The translations under genes were made by a program, and so were the position numbers. A DNA stretch of 64,000 nucleotides from Dichetophora obliterata (Eukaryota; Arthropoda; Insecta; Diptera; Sciomyzidae), in the NCBI GenBank assembly GCA_963920525.1, contig OY986437.1:195133511-195197510 (forward strand), in the 5' to 3' direction. Position 1 is the stretch's first letter. Every line of letters starts with the position of its first letter. Below, one piece after another: positions 21,497-33,550 of this stretch. The notes below the pieces were generated by a model that was not told the DNA's origin, ran no database searches, and saw only the letters and a program-made list of their open reading frames with translations.

Positions 21497-22510
21497 AGAT
21501 TTTTCGATTTTTTTAAGTTTTGAAAAATATGTCCCCAGTTATGATCCTATAACTTCAAAAGTATTTTTTCATATTAAAAAATTTATACATGTTTTCAAAT
21601 AAGACGTTTATATCTTTCATTTAAGCTGTCATTTGTATTGATCTAATGATTTTTGTATAAATTTTCCAAATACTACATTTGTGAAAGAGTTTAAAAATAT
21701 CGTTAATACTCAAAATTACCTCCGATACATGCCTAATATACGATATCTGATAGCTTTATAATTATATTTGGCAAAGCCTCAGAATTCGGTATTCGACCAC
21801 AATTTAAACGTTTCACTGATAACATTTTATGGGCGTTAGGCAAGAGGGCGTGACCCCTCCCACACAACTGAAATTTTTGATATTGAATAGCTTTGGAGTT
21901 ATAGGTGGCCGCACAGCCTCGGAATTCGGTACTCGACCACAAATTACTCGTGTCGTTTCACTGCTAGCATGTTATGGGCGTTTGGCAACGGGGGCGTGCA
22001 GCTAAAAACGCTAAGAACATTGTTTGTAAACAAAATCTTAAGGTTCATATATGATAATTGGGTTTTTAAAGTCTGAAGAATTTGTTTAGTACGAACTCAC
22101 CACGTCCACTTTGATGGAGGTAATTTTGAGTATTTTTACTAAAACCGAAATACGTAAATATCCAACCTGCTACAATAATACTTCTTACCTTAATATTTTC
22201 GTTGAAATATTTTTTTAACAACAAAGTAAAAATAAATCCAAAATATATATCGAAGTCATATTTTTGCACACTTTAATATAGGAGAAATGTTAAATAACCG
22301 CTATATTTTAAACTCTTTCACAAATGTAGCATTCAGAAAATGTCGACAAAAATCGTACAAATAATCGTATAAACAATAGCTTAAACAAAAGGTATAAATG
22401 TCTCATTTGTAAATATTTATAAATCTTGTAAAATAAATTAATACTTTTTGATTTATAGGATCATAAGTGGGGATATTATTTTTAAAAACTCAAAAAAGTC
22501 GAAAATTCTT
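21497..22510. repeat. large imperfect inverted repeat (foldback)
   Basis: The left arm 21497-21727 (from TTTTTAAGTTTTGAAAAATA through GTCCCCAGTTATGATCCTA to CTCAAAATTACCTCC) matches the reverse complement of the right arm 22112-22510. The right arm carries about 150 bp of extra DNA near 22145-22300. The spacer (21728-22111) holds two units of the Helitron minisatellite described at 5030-6370. The arms would form a long hairpin. Confidence 0.75.
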
Positions 22511-22629
22511 CTAAAAAAAATTTGAACCAACCTGGAAAAGTCTTAATGATTTCTATTATCTAGAAAAAATACTTTATCGAACTAGCAATGTCGTTTTCAT
22601 CGCGCAAACTTTTTTATCAAATTGTTTAC

Positions 22630-23010
22630 CACTGTTATTAATTTGTTATTCACTTTTAAATAAAAAATACAATGAATAAAACATTTTTTTATTCACTACT
22701 ATTTTATGAATAAAGTGTTCGCTATTAATTTTTTATTCATTATTAGTTTTTATTCATTATTAATTTTTTATTCATTATAAATTTCGTATTCATTTCTAAG
22801 TTTTCATTAACTTTTGAATAATAACTAAAATGAAAAAAAAATCTTGTTATTCACATTTGAATAATGAACCAAATTAATAATAAATAAAAAATTAATAGTG
22901 ACTATAAAATTGATAATGAATAACACATGAATAGGCAATGAATCAAGAAATAATAATGCACAAAAAATTAGTTATTGAAAAATTTGAAATTATTTTTGAA
23001 TTGCATTCGT
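22630..23010. repeat. A+T-rich palindromic TTATTCATTATTAA repeats
   Basis: Short words TTATTCATTATTAATTTTT repeat on the left half and their complements AATAATGAATAA on the right half, around a centre near 22830. It is self-complementary low-complexity DNA with no gene. Confidence 0.6.
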
Positions 23011-23627
23011 TGTAAATGGCATTCATATAAATAAAAAAATAATTAATTATTCTGAATAACGAAAAAAAATAATTGAAATTAATTACTAATCAATTTCTTA
23101 AATATCAATGTGAATTAAAAATTTTATTTCTAAACAATTTTGAATTCGTTGGATTTATTTGTATGTCGTTATTCAGTTTTCCTTAAGATTCTGAATGTAT
23201 ATGCAGATTTTACTGCTCTGGCTGATTCAATCAAAAATAGTCAATATTAATAGCAAGCAGTGAATAAGAAAATCTGCTTCGCACAAAATAAGGAAATCAT
23301 CATGAAAATAATGCAAACAAACAAAAACATTTGTTGCTGTCAAGCAGAGATCACAATTGCTTGGTTCCAACAACAACAATGGAAAAAACAATTACAACAT
23401 AAAATTTCTCGACTCTCGCTAGCTATGAGAAACCATGCAGTGGTGATCTAAGCTGCGAAGCATTGTGGAGTGACGAGAGAAAGAGCATTGCAGAGAGAAT
23501 GTGCATGCAAACGTTGGAAACTTTTCTCTCAAGAAAGCTTTTTCATCGCGCTCACAAAAGCTTACGTATTGATCTGAAAAATATTTGTTACTTTTTAATG
23601 TTCTACGTGGCACATCTTGCTTGAAGC

Positions 23628-24085
23628 CTCGGAAGCAACCTCTATTTCTGTGCAAAAGGAGGACCAAGAGGCCCTCTTTGCTTTCCTGATTGCAGTTTTG
23701 TAAATGCCTAGTTTGGACTTATAGCTATTCCATGAGTCCTCACTATTGCTACGCCTTGCGTATTTGAAGTCTCTGCGACAGTCCTTTCTGAGAATTTCAA
23801 TCTCCGAGACCACCATACGGGCTTATGGGATTTTTTGAAAACTTTTTTGGACATGCTCTGTTGAGCGCATCCGAGAATTTTTTGGTAAAGTCTAGAATCA
23901 GAAGGTCCAAATCTTCTTTGTTAGTAACGGGGGGAGAAGTAACTGAATTCAGTTAAGTTTTAATAAGTCTATTATACCATCTCCAATTTATCTTACGGAG
24001 ATTTCTTATTTTTAGAGGCAAGGATTGATTGGTTACTTTCCAGCCGAATTCAATATACCTATGGTCCGAGAACAAATGTTCTTTT
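23628..24085 (-). pseudogene. LOA-like LINE copy B endonuclease end and linker
   Basis: On the - strand, LKEHLFSDHRYIEFGWKV closes the endonuclease (S-D-H is the conserved final motif of AP-like endonucleases). The linker follows: SPPVTNKEDLDLLILDF, FSDALNRACPKK, KSHKPVWWS, CRRDFKYARRS, SWNSYKSKLGIYK, RKAKRASWSSFC and VASEAS. It runs straight into the RT part of copy B across the 8-bp-TSD insertion. One frame change occurs near 23820 (WWS to SEIEIL). Confidence 0.85.
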
Positions 24086-24092
24086 AAGACTA

Positions 24093-26162
24093 AGTTTCTG
24101 TAAATTTTACTTTTACCAGATCTTTTAGTGACTCAAGTAAAAATATGCAATGATCTCAATTACATCTATTATTATGGAAACCATCAATTGCATCAATATT
24201 GTTGAATGGTGAAAATTTTAGTGATACAGATGTTAAAATATGAACATGAATCAAAAATTTTTGTCACTACTCTTAGTACTCAGCAAAAAAAAAAATACAT
24301 AATGTAAAACGAAGGAAGTGAAGGACTTATTGCAGATGACATGATTGACCATATGAATTCAAAAGTCGATTTTTTCGCTCGTTTTAATGCATTATTTAAT
24401 AACAACATCCGCTAATACGAAAAGAGGCTTTTCCAAAATAATTAGTAGTCTTTATACAATTTCATTTTTTTAATGCAAACATTGATTTTTTAAAAACTGT
24501 TAATACGATTATTTAGGTTTTTTTTATTATGTTGCATATCATATTCTTGCAATAAGTCCCTTCATTATTTTGCCTTCAATTGCTGTATGTACCTTTTAAC
24601 ACCAACATTCTCATTTGACCTGAAACTATAACTAAAAAGCCTCCCCCAGCTTGACCTTGACAAAATGCTAATATGTGGTGCAGCCACTTGGTTATTTTTT
24701 TTTATTTATGTAGGTAAAAAATACATACCAAAACAATAAAGCAATAGCACACACAACAAGAAAACAATAAAAAACTCTAAATTCCTGAGTTGTAAGTTTT
24801 TCATAGCTCTCCAAGGCACAAGGTGACGATGCAAGACAAGTAAAAAATATTTGACCCACATTGATTGCGCGAGACAGAGGGGAAAAATAGAAAAAAGTAC
24901 ATGCCGCAAATTAGCATAAACATCAATTTTAATAATAGTCGACAGATGGCAGCACATGACCAAGAATGTGAAGGAGCCAGGAAACACATCGACAATAGCA
25001 AAGATAAAGCGAATCCCTGACAGCCGCAACTAAAGTCGCAATGATAGCTTTGGCCAATGCCACACTGCTCAGGGCTTAAGGTCATCAAAGGCGTTGCATA
25101 AACATTTAATACGTTGAAAGCTCTATAATAATGCACACACCTAAGGTTGGACATTGGAAAAACCGGAAACTCCTTAAAAGCGGACGGAAATTTCATTGCT
25201 TGCCATGTGGGTTATTTGCATATCTGAGGTATATCAAAGCGAAAAAGCCAATAACTCCACATCGGACCGTGTGTGAGCGCCACTAATTAAACGATAAAAT
25301 AAAGTCAAAACAAGAAAAGGGCAACAAAAACCACCGGAAACCTCGTTTATTGAAGCAGCAAACGTCGTGATAATCATCATTGCAAAAACTACTATCCTGC
25401 CTGACATATCCTCGCGCAAATCCTTTTAGCGCTGTTATCTTGAAAGTTTTAGTTTCTTTTTGTTTCGACTCAAAGTATGCGGTATTTTTTGTTTTTTTTT
25501 TATTCTATGACAAGCCTAAATATTGCATGTCCGCTTCGAAACTTCATCATTTCCGAATGCATAACGTGCATGCATATTCATAATGCACCAGGGTGCAGCT
25601 CTTGGCAGTGTGCAAATTAATTTAAATCATAACCAAGAGCTGTGTTTTGATTTATTAAGTTCAAAATTTGCATATCTTGCAATTAGCAGTGACTTTCGTG
25701 TTTGTGAGTTTTTAGGTTTATAATCAAAATTGATTTGAAAAAATTTAAAATGATTAATTGGGAAAATTAAATGAATGCTGGACATGATATAAGAACTAAT
25801 GTGAATACTAATGGGCAGTGGAGTTAAAAAAGAATAGAATGGAAGAGTCTGAAGCGGAAAAAGGTGACAAAACTTTTTGTTATAATTTATTTTAGTTAAA
25901 GAAACTGTTCTATCATATACTTAGTTGATATTAGGAATATAAAGATTTGATTCACTGATCAACTTCAGTAAATTTCTGCAAATATTAAAAATGATTTTAA
26001 CCAAGTCAAGGAGCGTGCAGCAGTTTCTTCCCGCTTGTAAAATTTCCCTATGATGACATTGTAATGCAGAACTGTAAGCGGAAACAAAATCTTGAGTGTG
26101 CTAACTTCTTGTTTGTGCTCACATAAATTCCTTTTCATTGTTCTAACAACTTTATTTGTCTA
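24093..26162. other. longest stretch with no recognised mobile element
   Basis: About 2 kb of mixed composition. From 24640 to 25620 it is less A+T-rich than its surroundings and gives two overlapping hydrophobic - strand frames (24706-25029, 24801-25196), but no conserved motif, start context or splice structure supports a gene. It may be unique host intergenic or intronic DNA. Confidence 0.4.
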
Positions 26163-27680
26163 CTAGCTGAAACCCGGCGCGTTGCTGCCACTCTCCCTTG
26201 TCAAACGCCCATAAAATGTTGTCAGTTAAACAGCATGTCTAAATTGAGGTAGAATACTGAATTCCGAGACTGTGGGACCTATATCCACAAAGCTATTCGA
26301 TATAACAAATTTGGGTTGTATAGGAAGTGCCACGCCCTCTTTATCACCGCTCATAGAATGTAATCAATTAAACTGCATATGTACATGGAGGTTGAATACC
26401 GAATTCCAAAACTGTGCGACATATAGCTCCAAAACTATTCGATTGCACCAATTTGGATTGTATGGGAGGTGCCACTGCACTTTTCCTTACGTCCATAAAA
26501 TTTTACCAATGAAACTGCATGTGTAAATTGAGGTCGAATACTGAATTCCAAGGCTGAGTTATCTATAACTCCAAAGCTATTCGATATCGCAAATTTGGGT
26601 TAGATTGGAGGTGTAACCCCCCCCCCCCCCGACAAACTCTAAAAAATTTTATCAGTAAATCTGCAAGTGTAAATTTTGTTCGAATACTGAGTTCCGACGC
26701 TGTGCGACCTTGACTTCCAAAGCTATTCGATATCACAAATTTTCGTTGTATGGGAGGTGCCACTCCCCTTTGATCAACGCTCATAAAATGTAATCAATGA
26801 AACTGCATGTGTACATTGAGGTCCAATACTGAAAGCCAAAGCTGTGAGACCTATAACCCCAAAGCTATTTGATATGTCTAATTTAGGTTAAATAGGAGGT
26901 TTTACCCCCCCTTGTCGTGCGCCCATAAAATGTAATTAATGAAACTGCATGTATAAATTGGGGCCGAATACTGAATTCTGACGCTGCTATTCGATATCGC
27001 AAATTTACGTTAAATGGGAGGTGCCACGCCCCTCTTACCAATGAACATTAAATTGAATCAATAAAACTGCATGTGTAAATTGAGGTAAAAAACTGAATTC
27101 CAAAGCTGAATTCCTATAACTTCAAAGCTATTCGATATCACAAATTTGGGTTGTATGGGAGGTGCCTCTCCCCCTTGTCCACTACCATAAAATTTCATCA
27201 CTGAAACGGTACGTCTAAATTGTGGTCGAATACCGAATTTCTAAGCTGTGCGACCCATAACTCTAAAGCTATTCGATAACAACAATTTTTTATATATATG
27301 TGGGAGGTAAAAGGGGGTGTGGCATTTTCTCTTAAACCATCTCGTACTCAAAGCAAAGCGTACTTACAAAATTTGAGCTCAATCGGACTAATAGTTTTCA
27401 AGTATTTTGATATTTTCTTAAAAGTAAGCGTAGATGAAGTGTGACCACACCCATTTTTATCAAAGTTAATTATAGTTATCTTACGAACTTATTTACCAAA
27501 TTTTAATTTAATACGACAAAAACCGTCTTAAATACAGCATTTTTATTGATTTGTGAGCGACAAAAGGGGGTGTGGCATTATGTTTTTCCTAAACCAGTAG
27601 AAAGAATTATCCAATTTGGCTCAGTCGTTTTCAAGTTTTAAGCATCCGAACAAATCACGATTCATTTTTATATATACAGA
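26163..27680 (-). mobile_element. non-autonomous Helitron with minisatellite, reverse copy
   Basis: Read on the - strand it starts TCTGTATATATAAAAATG (27680 leftwards) and ends GGGTTTCAGCTAG with a T following (at 26163), matching the element at 4548-6393. Its interior (26180-27300) holds about eight tandem ~140-bp units in the same order as the + strand copy; for example, the unit with the poly-C run at 26620 corresponds to the poly-G run near 5930. Confidence 0.78.
26180..27300 (-). repeat. tandem array of ~140-bp units inside reverse Helitron
   Basis: Units carry AAAGCTATTCGATATC, GGGTTGTATGGGAGGTGCCAC, CCATAAAATGTAATCA and GAAACTGCATGTGTA on the + strand, the complement of the 5030-6370 array. 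Cores lie near 26200, 26340, 26490, 26630, 26765, 26920, 27040 and 27180. Confidence 0.85.
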
Positions 27681-29427
27681 TATTCATTTGTGGGCGGTAA
27701 AAGTGGGCTTGAAAACATTAATGTATCGTGACTGCCTCTTGGAGCACCTAATTGCCATGATTTTGAAAAAGTGGGCGTATATATATTGCGACCACGCACA
27801 TTTTTTGTACAGTTACTGACAGTAACCATCTGAACAAAATTACTAAATCTTAGTTTTTTACGATCGAAACCGTCTGATATATATCCTTAATTTGGTTTGT
27901 GGTCGATAGCGCAAATTTGGCTTGTATGGGAGGTACCACGCCCCCTCGTCCAAACGTTACCAAACCCCACAGGAACACTCACTCTCCTCGGGAGACGTTG
28001 TTCTGCCATAGACCGCCTTACTGCCATATACGAAAATGTCGAATAGCTGCCGAAAGTAACCATATGAACTAAATAACCAAATTTTGGTCTAATACGATCA
28101 AAACCGTGCGAAACATAACATTTTTGTTGTTTTGCAAGCGGTAAAAGGGGTGCTGCAAAAAATTACCTTAGAGCTATCTCGTAATCAAAACAAATCGAAT
28201 GCCCAAAATTTAGCTCAATTTAAGTTGAGCCTGGCGCATTTTACTTCACTCGACGCTAACTCCCCGAAAACTGAGTTTAACTAAAGTGGGACAGGCCTAT
28301 TTTTAGTGCACTTGCCGAGAGTAACTATATGAACTGAATTACGAAATTTTTGTCTAAAACGACCAAAACCGTTGAAATAAAACGTTTTCATTGGTTTGTG
28401 GGCGGTAAAAAGGGGCGTGGAAACCAATTTTTAGTTCAGTTGCTGACAGTAACTGTACAAACTAAGCCAACATTTTAGCTCAATCGACCCTGTAGTCAAT
28501 TTTAATGATTTCTCAAAAACTGGGTGTGGCTATATAGCGATGAGGCCTTTTTTTAGTACAGTTGCCGAAAGTAACCATACAATCTTAGGTATCACATGTT
28601 AGTCTCATACGGCCAAAACTACTTGAAATATAGCATTTTCACTGATTTGTGGGCGCAAAAAGGGGGTGTGGAAACTAACTTTTCGTACAGTTACTGTCAG
28701 TAACTACACAAACCAAAGTACCAAATTTAAGTCTTATACGACCAAAACCATCTGAAATAAACCATTTTTATTGATTTGGGGGCGATAAAAAGGGCGTGGG
28801 GCAAATTTTTTCCTAAACCATCTCGTACCTGCAACAAATCGACTGCCAAAATTTCAGGTCAATCGGCTTAGTAGTTTTGGAGTCTATAGACATCACATAG
28901 CCAGACACACATCGTTTTGCTTTTTATATATATAGATATTGATTTGTGGGCGGTAAAAGTGGGCGTGAAAACATTTACATATAGTGACCGCCTCTTAGAT
29001 CACCTACACAGCAAATTTCACTGTAAAAATGTGTAAAACTCCGGAATTGCCATGATTTCGAAAAAGTGGGCGTATTTATATTACGACCACGCCCATTTTT
29101 CGTACATTTACCGACAGTAACCATCTGAACAAAATTACCAAATCTTAGTTTTTTACGATTGAAACCGTCTTAATATATCCTTTTATTGGTTTGTGATCGA
29201 TAGCGTAAATTTGGCTTGTATCGGAGGTGCCACGCCCCCTAGTCCAAACGTAACCAAACCTCACAGGAACACTCTCAAGATGTGGCTTCAGTTTCCCTGA
29301 AAATTTCATAAAGATCGGTTCAGCGGTTTTGGAGTCTATATGTGATATAGCCACATACCCACATACCCACACACCCACATCCCCACATACCCACATACAT
29401 ACATACATCCATTTTTATATATATAGA
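27681..29427 (-). mobile_element. tandem Helitron-like copies (composite)
   Basis: A segment starting ATT.ATTTGTGGGCGGTAAAAG occurs twice, at 27682 and 28938, each time directly against the 5' TCTATAT end of another Helitron (27680 and 28936 on the - strand). The rightmost 5' end is at 29427 (TCTATATATATAAAAATGG on the - strand). Typical words are ACCACGCCCATTTTT, CAGTTGC.GA.AGTAAC, GGTTTTGATCGTA and ACCGATTTTTATGAAATTTTCA. No coding sequence is present. Confidence 0.68.
29347..29409. repeat. (CACATACC)n / (CATA)n microsatellite
   Basis: Imperfect repeats of CACATACC and CATA just inside the 5' end of the Helitron copy ending at 29427. Related GTATGTATG words sit inside the 5' ends of the + strand copies at 50550 and 54462. 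Confidence 0.8.
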
Positions 29428-30189
29428 TGTAGCAACATCTTATTTTCTAACAAGAAGCTTCGCAGTGAAGTATGTTTGTGAAAATTATTAATCATTATTT
29501 AAATTATAGTTTAAACCAGAAAAAAGTGTTATGTATAACATAACTAAAGGCCCAAACAAAATGGGCTCGAGCTGGCTGCAGCTAATGTCAAAGTTTATAC
29601 AAATACATACAAATGATGCATACAAATGATGCATACAAACCATAATAGCTCAAGCCAGCTTTTTCGTCAAGTTTCGTTAACTTGATCTGGCTGCAGCCAA
29701 TGGGTGAGATCAGGCGATGATTGTTTGAGTAAAACTGTCAATAAACAGTGAGCGCGAGACGGATGAACACATTGTAAAGCAATTAAAATTTGTTCACTTT
29801 TGAACGCTGTACATGACAGCAATCATCGTTCAGAACAGTTTTTCTAGGTGGCGAAATAACGAATGTTTTCGCTTTTAGTTGGCAAAATGTACTTTTTGTC
29901 AAAAATTTTAATATTAATTTTTTGATTTAATTAAATAATAATTAATTAATTAAAACTTTCAACGCATAAAAAATCAATTTTTCGGAAGTAAACTGCTAAA
30001 CTTCCAGCTTTTCACAAAGTAGCTGATCTCACACCCTATACTAAATGTACCCTCATTCCCTCTCCCACGACATTTTCATGAAATTAAAGGCTTAACTTAG
30101 CATTCACAGTTAGACTGATCCGATATAGTTAAATATGCACCGTTTTGTTCGATAACTTGCTATCTAGTAAGGTAAAGTGAAGTAAGTCA
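29428..30189. other. no gene recognised
   Basis: A 13-bp unit TACAAATGATGCA is tandemly duplicated near 29607-29633, and GCTGGCTGCAGC / GATCTGGCTGCAGCC recurs at 29573 and 29685. Words GCGATGATTGT and ACAATCATCG-like sequence form a short inverted pair at 29714 and 29818. Nothing codes. Confidence 0.4.
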
Positions 30190-30960
30190 AAATACCCCAG
30201 TATTTTAGTATTTTCGAAGTTTTAAATGTTGTATTATTTTCATGACTTCTCTTTTATAGAGCGTGGTTTTTATCCATATATTTAAAATTTGAAACATTGT
30301 AGATTTTAATGCTAAAAGCTCATGTATAGAATACCAAGTTTATACACACATTTTTTTGGAATTTATGAAGGCTTTACTTTTATGATGACGTCACTTTGCT
30401 TGGGAGGTGGGTGCAGTTTTCATTTTATTTTTTTTTAACCAAACTTTAAACACCGAATGCATAGTTAAGATTAAAACTTATATGCAAAATTTGAAATCAT
30501 TGTGCTCATTTTTGTAGAATTTAAAGAGATTTTACCGTTTTCATAAAGTCACTTTGTATGGAAGTTATGCGTGGTATTCATTCGATTTTTACAAATTTCA
30601 TATATTCAAGAGTACATATTAGAGCTTAAAGCTTATGTACTAATTTAGGAGTCAATAAATCAATTTTTGTGGAGTTTAAAGAGATTTTACCGTTTTGGCA
30701 AAGTCACTTTGTATGGGAGGTAAGCGTGGTTTTAATCCGATTTGGCTCATTTTCGAACTCGTTCTCTAGAAATATTCTCGAAAATGAAGAACTAATTTTG
30801 GCCAGCTTTTTGGGTCAAATATTCCTTAGTGTGGCGGTCAGACTCGACAATAATTTTATAGACATTTTCGACCGACAATTGGTCTTTTAGAGCGTGGTTC
30901 ATTTTTGACATCAAAGTTACAGGAATTGAATCGATAAAAGCAAAATTGCTCATGATTGGA
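30190..30960 (+). repeat. array of ~155-bp diverged repeats (family R)
   Basis: Units share TTTACCGTTTTGGCAAAGTC, ACTTTGTATGGGAGGTAAGC, GTGGTTTTAATCCGATTTGG and a TTAGAGCTTAAAGCTTATG stretch. Cores near 30385, 30545 and 30700 give a period of about 155 bp. It is the + strand counterpart of 15780-16600. Confidence 0.75.
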
Positions 30961-31471
30961 CCATAGCTGTTACAGTGTCTGGACCATAGGTTAGGTTAGG
31001 TTAAGGTGCCGATCCGATTTGGTCCGTTGTGATACCACAGGGGATCTATTTCTCCCTCCTGCTCTCCTAAGCACTCTCGTAGAACCAACCTGTATCTATA
31101 GTAATAAAACTCATTTTCTGTTTGTTAGTTTGTTTGTTTGGCAACTACATCTAAACGCCTCAACGAATTTTGCTCAAACTAAGTGCACATATTAAGTGTA
31201 TTTCAACTTAAAATGTTACAAACTTAGTTTTTGCCACGCCCCCTCCGACATTTTTCAAATAACGGTAATTTTGTTGTTATAAAACTTTTTAGTATCGGAG
31301 ATTTTTGTATATTTAATTTTAAAACTTTTTTGTTATTTTGACATCAAAAACACTCACATATCTTAAAAATTGGAGAAATTTTCAGTACAAGGACTTTTTT
31401 ATAAAACATCGTTACCTAAGAATGAGAAAAAAACGACATGAAAATCAAAGTTTGGTCTTTTGATGCAAATA

Positions 31472-32724
31472 AAGGGTGGTTAAATTTTAAGGGCCGATGT
31501 TGAATGTGAACCACAGCTAAGTGTCAAGTTTTTTCTGCATTTCGTTTGACATTTTTCAATTTCAGACTAATTCAATTTGAACCTTGGAAAGATACACAAT
31601 CGAGAAACGCGTAAAAGTTATTCAGGCTTATTATGAAAATGGACGTTCAAATCAAAATGCATATCGTGCACTTCGTGATTTTTTTCGGTCAATTTAATCG
31701 TCCAAATGTACGTACAATCGGAAAAATAGTGCAAAAATTTGAGCAAACCAGGTCTGTAGGAGATGTGAAAACACCAGTGCATGCTCGTACAGCTCGAACT
31801 GCAGAAAATATTGCTGTTGTTTGCGATAGTGTGGCTGAAGAGCCGTCCACCTCAACTCGTCGTCGTGCCCAACAATTGCACCTCTCACGCTCGTCGGTTA
31901 TGAACATTATGCATAAAGATTTGCATTTACACGCTTACAAGCAATTGACTCAAGAAAACCTCTTGAGCATTTCAAGCGTCGTCAATGGTCAGAATGGTGG
32001 CTAGAAATGGCAACTATCTAAGTCATCTTCAGATATGAGGCATATTTTCACCTCAGTGGATTCGTCAATAAGCAAAATTGTCGTATTTGGGCGAATGATA
32101 ATCCAAGAGTGATTGCAATGCACCCACAGAGAGCGACTGTTTGGTGCGGTTTATGGGCTGGCGGCATCATTTTCTGGCGTATTTTTTCCAAAATGAGGCC
32201 GGTCAGGCAGTTACTGTGAATGGTGTTCGCTATCGTGAGATGATAACGAACTTTTTATGGCCCTAACTGGAAGATATGAATATGGACGATATGTGGTTTC
32301 AACAGGACGGTGCCACTTGCCACACAGCTAACGAAACAATGGCCCTTTTCCTCGACAAATTCAATGGCAAATGTCAATTGGTCGCCAAGGTCATGTGATT
32401 TGACACCGTTGGACTTCTTTCTTTGTGGTTATTTGAAAGAAAAGTTGTACGTTGATAAGCCAGCAACAATTCAAGAGCTAAAGGATGAGATAATTCGGCA
32501 CATTAACGGCATAGAACCTCAATTATGCCTCAGCGTCATCGAAAACTTGGACCTTCGGATGGAGGTGTGCCGCCGAGGTCGCGGCGGCCATTTTGCCGAT
32601 ATTTTGTTCCATACATAATTAAACCATAGCAATATTATAATAATAAAAAGAAATGACAATAATTTCCTAAATAATTTGTGTTTTATTCAAAAACAACATC
32701 GGCCCTTAAAATATAACCACCCTT
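31472..32724 (+). mobile_element. mariner-like transposon, 1253 bp, near complete
   Basis: The ends AAGGGTGGTTAAATTTTAAG and the reverse complement of AAGGGTGGTTATATTTTAAG continue through GGCCGATGTTG, about 30 of 31 bases identical. TA flanks both sides (31470-31471 and 32725-32726). The transposase pseudogene fills the interior. A related, more degraded mariner is at 40628-45953. Confidence 0.93.
31590..32618 (+). pseudogene. mariner-like (IS630-Tc1-mariner) transposase
   Basis: Order of motifs: YTIEKRVKVIQAYYENGRS (start of the DNA-binding region), a frameshift at a T run near 31680, then RPNVRTIGKIVQKFE, ARTAENIAVVCDSVAEEP, QLHLSRSSVMNIMHKDL, EAYFHLSGFVNKQNCRIW, ATVWCGLWAGGIIFW, WFQQDGATCHTA (second catalytic Asp) and SPRSCDLTPLDFFL (third acidic position). 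The C-terminus is RRGRGGHFADILFHT. At least four frameshifts and stops interrupt it; the first catalytic Asp region (near 32035) is damaged. Confidence 0.9.
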
Positions 32725-32726
32725 TA

Positions 32727-33550
32727 TCTCCACTGTCCAATAAAATATTTCATTCAAATTTTTTTTGTTCAATAAAATCGCTTCACAAAAATAGGTTGAA
32801 CTGTACCGTTAAGTCAGTGTATATACTTATGTTTTATTATTATGTCAAAAAAGGTCAAAAATATTGACTTTTTACTCAAAAAATGACTCAAAATTGCATA
32901 GCATTTTTTTGCAAATATTCTTCTAGCTAAGCGCATAAATTATTTTACTGTTTTTGTCATCAAAACAACAAGATTTGATCTGTGATCTTTGATTTTGTTC
33001 GCAAAATTTATTTTTTCCAAAATGTTGTTTTATATTTTTTCAAAAAATTCAAGTCTCAAAAATAATTTATGTGAAAAAATTACCCCAATATCTCTTTCCA
33101 ATCAAAAGTTATGGCTATAAATCTATTTTTTCATACCAGACTATTAAATAAAACTGAGTTTTGTTTTAAAATTCTCTGTATAGTTTGAACGTCCCCATTT
33201 ATCTCTAAGAATGCAGTTAGTTGTGTCTCTTCCTTATAGTAATCTACTAAGTTTTTTTTGCGTCCCTACCCCCCGCCACCCCCTGCTAAATTTTTTTTGT
33301 TGTGATGGCTGTATTTTTTCTCACTATTGTGTCACCGTTGTCACTCAGTTCTTTATCAATGGGTTGTATCAATTAAATTATGTATTTATATCACCATTTC
33401 ATCGAAAAGATGACTGTGAATAAAAATGCTGTAAAAGTTAATATTTTCATGTAATCAGTTTTAGCTATATGGCGATATAATAAATCATATGCGCATCTGG
33501 TTAGCACAATTATTTCATTGGTTTTGATCTAGGCTTTAAGTTCACAGATA
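32727..33550. other. Helitron interior without recognised gene
   Basis: A+T-rich, with no conserved protein motif. A G+C-rich run CCCCGCCACCCCC lies at 33271. This is where Rep and the helicase N-terminus of an intact Helitron would be expected, but they are not seen. Confidence 0.4.

Larger units (their letters stand above)
20230..23619. mobile_element. 8-bp-TSD element inserted in LINE copy B
   Basis: CTTGAAGC occurs at 20222-20229 and 23620-23627, and the LINE protein reads through when the interval is removed (EASR joins to RLRK). The sequence AAGATGTGCCAC lies 17 bp inside the left edge (20247-20258) and its reverse complement ends the right edge (23607-23618), so these are likely terminal repeats, with 17 extra bases on the left unexplained. 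An 8-bp duplication points to hAT or P-type transposition. No transposase is recognised; the inside holds a Helitron-like segment and a large inverted repeat. Confidence 0.65.
17631..24085 (-). mobile_element. LOA-like LINE, copy B, split by a 3.4 kb element
   Basis: The 3' end is on the left: on the + strand GGTTAGGTAAGGTTAGG, i.e. a CCTAA-type tail in sense. Going right, the - strand holds the Cys/His C-terminus and RNase H (17729-18560), RT (18578-20225), then after the insertion 20230-23619 the linker and endonuclease C-terminus (23628-24085). The insertion is flanked by CTTGAAGC. A 7-bp AAGACTA flanks the whole LINE (17624-17630 and 24086-24092), a possible target duplication but short enough to be chance. 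The LINE is 5'-truncated within the endonuclease. Confidence 0.85.

Noticed and set aside
24706..25196. Overlapping hydrophobic - strand reading frames as a possible membrane protein gene
   Set aside because: Two frames overlap with no motif or splice structure; hydrophobicity follows from T-rich DNA read on that strand.
30989..31003. Interstitial telomere
   Set aside because: The TTAGG repeat is only about three units and always sits at the 3' end of a LOA-like LINE.
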